From the IMG/VR virus record IMGVR_UViG_3300031507_000010, positions 1 to 45,712 of that record: a stretch of 45,712 nt of DNA. The stretch is one strand, 5' to 3'. This DNA comes from a virus. Positions 37,293 through 43,877 of the stretch are shown here, piece by piece; position 1 is the stretch's first letter, and each line of letters starts with the position of its first letter. The notes under the pieces are model-generated. The model ran no database searches and was not told the origin of the DNA. It saw only the letters and a list, made by a program, of their open reading frames with translations. The position numbers and the translations under genes are program-made.

Positions 37293-38005
37293 TCCTTCCT
37301 GAGCGGGAGCCGAACGGGTTGATCGTCCTGGACACGTTCTGCTGCGGGGGCGGCATGGGCATGGGCTACCACCTAGCTGGGTTCACCGTCGTCGGGGTGG
37401 ACATCGAACCGCAACCCAACTATCCGTTCCCGTTCGTACAGGCGGACGCGGTGGAGTTCATCCGCAGTCACGGCCACGAGTACGACCTGATCCACGGATC
37501 CCCTCCTTGCCAGGCGTACACGCCGCTGAATGCCTACAACCACAAGACGTATCCTGACCTGATCGGGCCGACCAGGGACGCGATGGAGGCCACCGGTCAG
37601 CCGTATGTGATCGAGAACGTGGAAGCGGCCAGGTCCGAGATGAAGGATCCGGAGTTGCTGTGCGGGCCGATGTTCGACCTGCGGATCTACCGGCACCGGC
37701 TGTTCGAGACGAACTGGCCGCTGGCCGCGCCAGCCCACAAGCCGCACGTCGCCCTGTGCTCCCGCAATGGCTATCTGCCCACGGCGGAACGACCGTTCAT
37801 GTCCGTTCATGGCGGCAAGCACTCCAAAGCGTGGCAGCGAGCCGCCGCGGATGCCCTGAGCATGCCGTGGCTGCGCGTTCCGGACGGAGGCGACACCAAG
37901 CGGGCCATCCGCGAAGTGTGCGAGGCCATCCCGCCGGCCTACGCCCAGTGGATCGGACAGCGAGCCGCTGAGTACATCAGGTTGCGGCGCGCAGGGCCTC
38001 GATGA
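37289..38005 (+). CDS. DNA cytosine C5-type methyltransferase-like protein (copy 2)
   Basis: 238 residues. Motif I V-L-D-T-F-C-C-G-G-G (13-22), V-D-I-E-P-Q-P-N-Y-P-F (37-47, shared almost exactly with copy 1), catalytic S-P-P-C-Q (71-75, Cys74) and an intact I-E-N-V. More canonical than copy 1 at the E-N-V box. It sits at the end of the rightward island, bracketed by the 21-bp direct repeat, and its 3' end overlaps the convergent gp10-like gene by 29 bases. Likely an anti-restriction gene. Confidence 0.82.
   Translation: MILPEREPNGLIVLDTFCCGGGMGMGYHLAGFTVVGVDIEPQPNYPFPFVQADAVEFIRSHGHEYDLIHGSPPCQAYTPLNAYNHKTYPDLIGPTRDAMEATGQPYVIENVEAARSEMKDPELLCGPMFDLRIYRHRLFETNWPLAAPAHKPHVALCSRNGYLPTAERPFMSVHGGKHSKAWQRAAADALSMPWLRVPDGGDTKRAIREVCEAIPPAYAQWIGQRAAEYIRLRRAGPR
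37976..37996 (+). repeat. 21-bp direct repeat, right copy
   Basis: Identical to 37257-37277. On the plus strand it encodes I-R-L-R-R-A-G at the end of the methyltransferase; on the minus strand it encodes the last residues (A-L-R-A-A-T) and stop of the gp10-like structural gene. Confidence 0.8.
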
Positions 38006-38369
38006 GGAATCCGTTCGGCCGGGTCCCGGGATGATTCACGTACCGGGCGTAGACCACCCGGCCACCGATCTCGAACCGCAGAACGCCCCCGCGTCGCTTT
38101 GGCTGGATCCGGTGGGGCCGGGTTCCGTTCACCACGTAGATGGTCGCGGGGTGCGTGGACGTGATCGTTCCGATCGGCCCGTCGTGCGTGTAGCGCAGGG
38201 ACGTACGGATGCCGTTCCCCATGGACCCCGGTGCGAGGCGCTGTGCGGCCGCCTGGACGCGTTCCACACGTCTCCTGAGGGATCGGTCCACCGCGCCCCC
38301 GGGAAGTCGTAGGAGACGCGCTACACGGCTCTGGTCGAGCCGGAACGAGGTGGACACGTTGAAGGACAT
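37977..38369 (-). CDS. Head-tail joining protein, HK97 gp10-like
   Basis: 130 residues. The sequence R-V-Q-A-A-A-Q-R-L-A-P with later Y-V-V-N-G-T-R-P-H-R-I and Y-A-R-Y-V-N-H-P-G-T-R-P-N-G-F-L-I-E-A-L resembles HK97 gp10/minor capsid neck proteins. Position between connector genes and tail chaperones fits. Its last codons lie in the 21-bp repeat and overlap the convergent methyltransferase gene. Confidence 0.7.
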   Translation of the reverse strand: MSFNVSTSFRLDQSRVARLLRLPGGAVDRSLRRRVERVQAAAQRLAPGSMGNGIRTSLRYTHDGPIGTITSTHPATIYVVNGTRPHRIQPKRRGGVLRFEIGGRVVYARYVNHPGTRPNGFLIEALRAAT

Positions 38370-38401
38370 GCACCCAGTGTCCTCGGTACGCTTGTCAGCG
38401 T

Positions 38402-38488
38402 GGCGGAGGTCGCTGGTTCGAATCCAGTCACGTCCCCGAACGGGGAGTCAACGTGTAGCGCAGCTCGGTAGCGCGCCGTCGGCATGAA
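38402..38488 (+). ncRNA. tRNA-like sequence with permuted halves (3' half before 5' half)
   Basis: In order: GGCGG, AGGTC, a perfect T arm (GCTGG-TTCGAAT-CCAGT), CACGT; a linker with hairpin CCCC-GAAC-GGGG; then ACGTG, TA, a perfect D arm (GCGC-AGCTCGGTA-GCGC), G, CCGTC and GGCATGA. CACGT pairs with ACGTG (acceptor side) and GGCGG with CCGTC (anticodon stem, one G-U). The two halves thus fit one cloverleaf, but in reversed order, as in permuted tRNA or two-piece tmRNA genes. CAT falls at the anticodon position. Only 5 acceptor pairs are seen and no CCA follows the 3' acceptor strand. Confidence 0.45.
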
Positions 38489-38509
38489 GGGGTCCTACGG
38501 GGCCCCTTC
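38486..38509 (-). terminator. Hairpin terminator at the end of the tail terminator-like gene
   Basis: GAAGGGG pairs with CCCCTTC around TCCTACGGGG. It lies just past the stop of the leftward gene and could also end a rightward tRNA-like transcript. Confidence 0.6.
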
Positions 38510-38511
38510 TG

Positions 38512-39018
38512 TCAGTTCCTCGGCAGCGCGACCAGGAAGCGCAGCTCGTTGCCGACGCATCCGCCGGACGGTCCCTGCGCGGTGAGCGGGTTCAGGAAGA
38601 AGTCGATGATCTCCCGGTCCGCCTTCATCTCGCACAACTTGACCGAGACCGCCTTCAGCAGGCCGTAGGCGTCGGTCAGGATCTCCTGGGCCGATGCGGT
38701 CAGGTCCGCGATCGTCGGGACCAGCGTCTGATCGTCCGGGTTAGGGGCGCAGCGGATGAGCTGCACCACGATCTCCGCCACGTCCCATGCTGCCTTGCAC
38801 GCGGTCGCGGTGGTGAGCGGGAGAGGGAAGTTGTCGGACAGGTAGATCCGGGCCACGGACACGGCCAGCAGCCCGCAGTCGCACGCGTCCCAGGCGATCG
38901 CCCCGGGCACGACACTGGACCGGTCCGGAGGATTCGCCGCGATCTCGGTATCGATCGCCAGACGCACGGTCTCCGCCACGGTGTACCACTTCAGCGGTCC
39001 GGTGATGAGCGCCACCAC
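38512..39018 (-). CDS. Head-tail joining or tail terminator-like protein
   Basis: The start is placed at GTG 39018 or 39015 behind TGGAGG; a longer frame upstream reads another gene out of phase. 168 residues, beginning V-V-A-L-I-T-G-P-L-K-W-Y. Mixed alpha/beta, with D-A-C-D-C-G. In actinophages proteins of this size between connector and gp10-like genes are tail terminators or stoppers; assigned by position. Confidence 0.55.
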   Translation of the reverse strand: MVALITGPLKWYTVAETVRLAIDTEIAANPPDRSSVVPGAIAWDACDCGLLAVSVARIYLSDNFPLPLTTATACKAAWDVAEIVVQLIRCAPNPDDQTLVPTIADLTASAQEILTDAYGLLKAVSVKLCEMKADREIIDFFLNPLTAQGPSGGCVGNELRFLVALPRN

Positions 39019-39152
39019 GGCCTCCAGACGCCATCGCGGGTGTTCTCGTCCCGGACCTTCTGCCACTTCCCGTACGGCCCGTAGTTGAACAAGTAGACCT
39101 CAAAGTTCCGGCGCTCCCTGCGCTCCCGCCACCGGGCCCATGCACCCCGCAT
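38991..39152 (-). CDS. Small basic Trp/Arg-rich protein (53 residues)
   Basis: ATG 39152-39150 overlaps the upstream TGA (TGATG). The product (MRGAWARWRERR...) has a very Arg-rich helix, then F-N-Y-G-P-Y-G-K-W-Q-K. It overlaps the next gene by 28 bases. Orderly coupling and composition suggest it is real; perhaps a small head-tail component. Confidence 0.6.
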   Translation of the reverse strand: MRGAWARWRERRERRNFEVYLFNYGPYGKWQKVRDENTRDGVWRPWWRSSPDR

Positions 39153-39982
39153 CAGGTGGGCCGCCTGACCGGTGGCCGGTCGGGGCTGACGATGCGGGCC
39201 TTCTGGCGGATCCCGTACGGGTTCCAGGTGGCCAGGAACATGTCCACCAGGTACAGCCCCGTGCGTCCCTGACGGAACAGCTCCCCCACGTCCGGGTACT
39301 GGATCGTCACGCCCTGGCGGACCAGTTGCTGGAGCCCCGCCGGCAGCTTGCAGTCCCCGCCCGTCGCAGCCCGCAGGATCTCGCAGACCAGCGCCCCCAT
39401 GGCGAACGCTGCGCCCTCCGGCACCGCCTCCCCGTACGTGGCCGTGACCGACCAGGTGTCCTCTTCCGTGTCGTCCCGGGACAGGTCGTTGCAGCGGGGC
39501 CAGACTCCCCCGTCCGTACGCACCACGATCCGGTTGTTGTCCAGGCGGTACCCGCCTGTCACCATCGGTTCGCCGTCGATCCTGATCTCGATGATCTCGT
39601 TCACCGGAGCGGGGAGAACGAACTCACTCACCCGTGAGCACGAACACGACCCGGCACAGCCCCCGCACACCAGGTTGAACCACAGTCCGCCGATCAGCGC
39701 CGGGGTGGGCCAGGAGTTGGCGAACCACGATGGCCCGAAATCGTCGTACATGCGTCCGCTGTAGCAGTCCTGACGGCACGGTCGCAGCGTCACGGTGCAT
39801 AGACCGAACCGCATGCCGGTCAGCGCCCACAGCACTTCGGTCGCAGTCGCCACGGCAGCCCCGGTCAGCGGAAGCTGTTCCGCTGTCACCTCGCACAGCC
39901 ACTGAACCGGCCAGTCCGCGCAAGGACCGAAATCCGCTCCGCTATTGCTGCCGGTTGCGGTCACCGGGTTAATGACGGGCAT
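39152..39982 (-). CDS. Head-tail connector/adaptor protein
   Basis: 276 residues with many cysteines (G-L-C-T-V-T-L-R-P-C-R-Q-D-C; L-V-C-G-G-C-A-G-S-C-S-C). Later I-I-E-I-R-I-D-G and Y-R-L-D-N-N-R-I-V-V resemble neck and adaptor proteins of actinophages. It lies in the head-to-tail segment of the operon. Function by sequence style and position. Confidence 0.6.
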   Translation of the reverse strand: MPVINPVTATGSNSGADFGPCADWPVQWLCEVTAEQLPLTGAAVATATEVLWALTGMRFGLCTVTLRPCRQDCYSGRMYDDFGPSWFANSWPTPALIGGLWFNLVCGGCAGSCSCSRVSEFVLPAPVNEIIEIRIDGEPMVTGGYRLDNNRIVVRTDGGVWPRCNDLSRDDTEEDTWSVTATYGEAVPEGAAFAMGALVCEILRAATGGDCKLPAGLQQLVRQGVTIQYPDVGELFRQGRTGLYLVDMFLATWNPYGIRQKARIVSPDRPPVRRPT

Positions 39983-39997
39983 CGTGCACCTTCCCGG

Positions 39998-40171
39998 TCA
40001 GGCCCCGGAGGGGTTGTCGTTGGACCAGGTGTGGTCGTCCACCAGCGCCTGGGTGTGGACCAGATGATCCCCCAGGTGGGCGCCCTCTTCGCCCCAGTGG
40101 ACGCACCGCAGTTCCAGGGGCTCTCCGTCCACGATCAGCGTGTCGGTCGCGGGGCAGCGGGCGCGGGCCAC
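39998..40171 (-). CDS. Small hypothetical protein (57 residues)
   Basis: GTG 40171 follows CCGGAGGTGACCAC. Contains L-R-C-V-H-W-G-E-E-G and several His, possibly metal-binding. It lies between the fibre and connector genes. Confidence 0.6.
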   Translation of the reverse strand: MARARCPATDTLIVDGEPLELRCVHWGEEGAHLGDHLVHTQALVDDHTWSNDNPSGA

Positions 40172-40187
40172 GTGGTCACCTCCGGGG

Positions 40188-42221
40188 TCATACGGCGAAC
40201 CAGCCCCAGGCGGAGCCGTCGAACAGGGCCGACAACCGCAGTATCGCACCGGAGGCCACGGCCACGCTGGTGGCGCCGGGGATGGCAGCCACGGTGATGG
40301 TCTGCGCGGACCCGGTCGCCACGGTCAGCACGTTGGCCCCGATGTTGTGGAGGACGTACGTCACCGGGTTGAAGTCGGCCGCGGGCAGCGTGGCGGTGAA
40401 GGCACCCACAGCGGACGTGTCGCAGACCAGGGTGCGGTCGATCGGCCGCGCGGTGAAGTTGGCGGTCAGGCGCCGGATGGCTTTGGGCACCGACCCGTTG
40501 ACCAGCTCGATACCGCACGGCCCCGACGTGCTCACCCCCGACTCGGTGAACAGCCCGGTCAGCCGGACCAGGCCCAGGGCGAACTTCACCGCGTTGGCGC
40601 TGTTCCCGTCGATGTTCGGGGTGCTGGATTCTGTGGAGATGTTGGCGTAGATGGTCGGACCGACGCCGCTGCTGCCAGGGCCGATGATGTACAGCTCGTG
40701 TACGCACGCTTCGATGCTGGCCGAGATCACGTCCATGGCGTGAACGGAGCCGACGGACCCGAAGTACGTACCGACCGGACACAGCGCGGCCCAGCAGTAC
40801 AGGATCATCAGCCGGAGCATGACCCCGTGCTCGGTGAAGGCCAGCGCGTACGTGTACCCGCCCCCGCAGCTCACGTTCTCCGCGATGCAGTGATCATTGT
40901 TGCCCGGCGCCGGCATCAGCGCACCGAAGCTGAGCCCGGTACCGAACACCCCCGGGGAGCTGTAGTCGGTGCTCGGGGCCGCGACTGTGCCCGCCGTGCC
41001 GTACCCCACGTTCGCTACGTGCGCGTTGGCGCAGCCATAGAAGTTGTAGGCGCCGTAGGTGAGCCCGAAGGAGCTGTGCGCGGTAAGGATGGCCAGGTTC
41101 TTCAGCACGGCCTGGGTGTTGCTGTACACCGCCCCGACGCCGTAGCCGAATCCCTCGTTGGGCCCGCAGATCACGCCGGGGTTTCCGGCCGCGTTGATGC
41201 TGGCGATCTGGGCCGCGACCGACGCGTACACCCCGAAGCTGATCAGGCAGGACCCGGCGAACTGGGGAACGGTCTGCTGCCAGTGCCGGACCGCAGCCGC
41301 GCCGTCGCTCTCGCCCCGGAACTCCAGGATCTTCTTTACGCCGGTCGTGGGCTGAGGGCCGAACACGACCTGGCCGTTCCCGCTCTTGGACGTGTTCAGG
41401 GCTCCGGCCACGATGAACGGCTGAGGGGGCACGTACACCTGCGCATAGGTGTGCGTGGCCAGGTACGTCTCCGCCGCGTCGGTCGCGGCCTGGATCGCGG
41501 CCTGGTTGTTGGTCCCCCAGACCACCACTGCGTTGGCCAGCGCCCCGCCGGATGCGTTGCTGAAGGACAGCGTGAGCTGGTTGGCGCTGGTACGGACCAG
41601 CACGGTGCCGGACGCGGTGGTGACCCCGTTGACCCCGGCGCCCTTCACCGAGATCGACTGACCCACGGTGCCGACCGCGAACGCCCCGGTGGCGCTGGTG
41701 AGCACAGCGGAGCCGGACGACATGACCCCGTCCCCGACCACCTGCGCATCCCCCACGGCTCCGTAGGCGGGGTCGGTGATGTCGAACACCCAGTCGGGGG
41801 TGACGGATTCCGGGGCGGTCCACGCCGCGGCTGCGGCCCCTGTGGCGGTGAGCACGTCGCCGACGGCCGGAGTACCGGACAGGACCACTCCGTCGATCGC
41901 GGCCACCGACGGATCCGGGTACGTGCCCGCCAGGTCCCCGCCGGCGGGGCCGGTGGGCCCGGACGATCCGGTGACCGGGGGCACGGTGATCTCAAAGGAC
42001 TCGGTGTCCAAGTGCAGCCAGTACGTACCTTCCTCGATCCAGAAGGTGAGGAAGGCAGCGGCGTCGGTGACCGTGGGGTTGGCCACCGGTACGGTGCCGC
42101 CCGCGTCGGCCCACAGCGGGGCGAAGGTGTTCGTGTCGTGCAGGAAGACCCTGGACACCACCCCCGGCGCCAGCGCGCCGGAGGGGAACCAGAACTTCTG
42201 TGAGTACAGGGCCAGTGCCAT
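40188..42221 (-). CDS. Large beta-helix tail fibre/spike-like protein
   Basis: 677 residues. An N-terminal anchor (W-F-P-S-G-A-L-A-P-G-V; Y-W-L-H-L-D-T), a short G-P-T-G-P-A-G collagen-like piece, a spacer, then a pectate-lyase-like start (Y-G-A-V-G-D-A-Q-V-V-G-D-G-V) and a long Gly/Ser/Ala beta-helix. The C-terminal ~100 residues form a beta-rich cap. A second spike so far from the tail tip gene is unusual; it may decorate the neck or capsid. Confidence 0.7.
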   Translation of the reverse strand: MALALYSQKFWFPSGALAPGVVSRVFLHDTNTFAPLWADAGGTVPVANPTVTDAAAFLTFWIEEGTYWLHLDTESFEITVPPVTGSSGPTGPAGGDLAGTYPDPSVAAIDGVVLSGTPAVGDVLTATGAAAAAWTAPESVTPDWVFDITDPAYGAVGDAQVVGDGVMSSGSAVLTSATGAFAVGTVGQSISVKGAGVNGVTTASGTVLVRTSANQLTLSFSNASGGALANAVVVWGTNNQAAIQAATDAAETYLATHTYAQVYVPPQPFIVAGALNTSKSGNGQVVFGPQPTTGVKKILEFRGESDGAAAVRHWQQTVPQFAGSCLISFGVYASVAAQIASINAAGNPGVICGPNEGFGYGVGAVYSNTQAVLKNLAILTAHSSFGLTYGAYNFYGCANAHVANVGYGTAGTVAAPSTDYSSPGVFGTGLSFGALMPAPGNNDHCIAENVSCGGGYTYALAFTEHGVMLRLMILYCWAALCPVGTYFGSVGSVHAMDVISASIEACVHELYIIGPGSSGVGPTIYANISTESSTPNIDGNSANAVKFALGLVRLTGLFTESGVSTSGPCGIELVNGSVPKAIRRLTANFTARPIDRTLVCDTSAVGAFTATLPAADFNPVTYVLHNIGANVLTVATGSAQTITVAAIPGATSVAVASGAILRLSALFDGSAWGWFAV

Positions 42222-42241
42222 GCCGCGCCCCTCGGGTCAGG

Positions 42242-42916
42242 TCACGGCGTGAGCGTGGTGGAGTCGCATCCGGCATCCGGCGGGGGCGTGGTGGTGACGT
42301 TCCAGATCCAGTGCCGTTGCGGGGACAGGACGGCTGTATCCCCCAGCCAGGGCGCGCCCACGTCTTCCAGCCAGTTGACGCCGTGCGCCTGGGTCTCGGA
42401 CACGCTCTGGAAGGTGGATTTGTCGTTCTCCACCGTGTAGTCACCGTGCTTGGTGTTGCCCACGTTCGGCCAGGCGTTGTAGATGAACCGCTGGTTGCCC
42501 GAGCTGTCGCAGGCACCTGATCCGGCCACTTCCTGCCAGATCTCCAGCGAGAACCGGTTGTCGTCCCCTCCCTCACCGAAGGCGAAGCCGGTCCCGGTGA
42601 CGGGAGTGCCGTCGCCCAGGAGCTGGGCGTCAACCACGTACGCGGCGAGAAGTGCGTTCACCTCGCACCAGTCAACCGTGATCTCCTCCCGCTTGAAGAT
42701 CGGCTTGTCCTTCTGGTTGATGCACGCGTTACCGCCCGCATTCCGCTGGAAGAACTCCGTGCCGTCTTCGTACTGCGGGCTCATCACGGCTTGGATGAAG
42801 CCGTCGCTGGTGATGACCAGCCCGGAGTCCCCGGTGATCGGGACACCGCACACGTCCACGGCCACGATGCGCAGGTGCGTCCCCTTGATGGGAGCTGCAC
42901 AGGTGGATGCTGCCAT
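42242..42916 (-). CDS. Probable major tail (tube) protein
   Basis: 224 residues, beta-rich, opening M-A-A-S-T-C-A-A-P-I-K-G-T-H-L-R-I, with S-P-Q-Y-E-D-G-T-E-F-F-Q-R and Q-K-D-K-P-I-F-K-R-E-E-I-T-V-D-W. Tube proteins share such a K-R-x-x-x-T-V strand and length. It lies unusually far upstream of the chaperones, next to capsid genes, so an alternative is a capsid decoration protein. Confidence 0.5.
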   Translation of the reverse strand: MAASTCAAPIKGTHLRIVAVDVCGVPITGDSGLVITSDGFIQAVMSPQYEDGTEFFQRNAGGNACINQKDKPIFKREEITVDWCEVNALLAAYVVDAQLLGDGTPVTGTGFAFGEGGDDNRFSLEIWQEVAGSGACDSSGNQRFIYNAWPNVGNTKHGDYTVENDKSTFQSVSETQAHGVNWLEDVGAPWLGDTAVLSPQRHWIWNVTTTPPPDAGCDSTTLTP

Positions 42917-42925
42917 GTCAACTCC

Positions 42926-43834
42926 TTATACGGTGGGGACGCCCAGGTCCGTGAGGGCTGCGAAGAGGCAGCAGGGGAAGCCGAACACGTACGTACGTTC
43001 CGCGATCATCTTCACGGTGTTCTCGGCCCGGTCGAAACTCTCGTTCCTCCGAGTGGCAAGAACATCGCCCCGGTACCCGAACACCGGTCCGGTCGCGTAG
43101 ATCCAGGCCTGGCCCTCCGGCGGGTCGTCCCCGGCCGGGGAGGTACCCGGGAACATCCCGCTCACCACGACCTTGTGCCCGGACGGGGTGTACAGCGTCC
43201 CGTTCCGGTCTTCCAGTACGCGTAGCGCTATGAAGGTGGGGAGGGCGAAACGCGGGATGTAGAAGGTCCCCAGGCCTCCGTAGCACTGGTCGAGCTGGTG
43301 ACCGAGCTGGCCGAAGGCCACGGCCGGGTCCAGGGTGACGATGTCGGATCCGGAAGCTGCGATGGTGGCCACAGGCTGGAGAACGATGCCGTGTTCGTCC
43401 ACGACTTCGGTATCCGCTGCCAGGTGCGGGAAGACGACGGTCTGGCCCCCGGCCGCGCCGGTCCAGAACGCCAGCTCCGCCTGGGAAGCTTCGGTCCGGT
43501 CCAGTGCCTCGGTCGCCAGGGCGTTGATTGCAGCCTCGTCGCCCAGCCCGACCGGGGAGCAGTCGAACTCGGCAAACACCGTGAACGGCGTGGCGCCCCG
43601 GAACTCCTGCGCCACGTTGTCGGTCTTGGCGGGCGGCTCCGGTACAGCTCCCCCGTCGGAGCCGGTGACGATGACACATTCGTCGTAGGTGCTGTCCCCG
43701 GCCGGGCACCGGTCGATCCAGGTGACCCCCGCCTGCCAGTGGGCCGGGGCGGGAAGGTGCTCCGCCACGTCCCACAGCCCGTACGGCAGCGGGGTGAACG
43801 CGGGCGGGTTGACGATGGGTCGTGCGCTGGCCAC
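42926..43834 (-). CDS. Second capsid-type protein, possibly pentamer protein
   Basis: 302 residues from GTG 43834 after GGGAGGTGAG. It lies directly downstream of the large capsid gene. The end (Y-A-T-G-P-V-F-G-Y-R-G-D-V ... R-N-E-S-F-D-R-A-E-N-T-V-K-M-I-A-E-R-T-Y) resembles the C-terminal strands of HK97-fold capsids. Some actinophages use separate hexamer and pentamer proteins; this may be the pentamer. Confidence 0.55.
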   Translation of the reverse strand: MASARPIVNPPAFTPLPYGLWDVAEHLPAPAHWQAGVTWIDRCPAGDSTYDECVIVTGSDGGAVPEPPAKTDNVAQEFRGATPFTVFAEFDCSPVGLGDEAAINALATEALDRTEASQAELAFWTGAAGGQTVVFPHLAADTEVVDEHGIVLQPVATIAASGSDIVTLDPAVAFGQLGHQLDQCYGGLGTFYIPRFALPTFIALRVLEDRNGTLYTPSGHKVVVSGMFPGTSPAGDDPPEGQAWIYATGPVFGYRGDVLATRRNESFDRAENTVKMIAERTYVFGFPCCLFAALTDLGVPTV

Positions 43835-43877
43835 CTGCGCTCACCTCCCTTCTGTTGCTCTCGCTGCGGGAAGCGGA

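Noticed and set aside
40140-42203. 687-codon plus-strand open frame opposite the fibre gene
   Set aside because: Antisense shadow; the minus-strand protein has recognisable fibre features.
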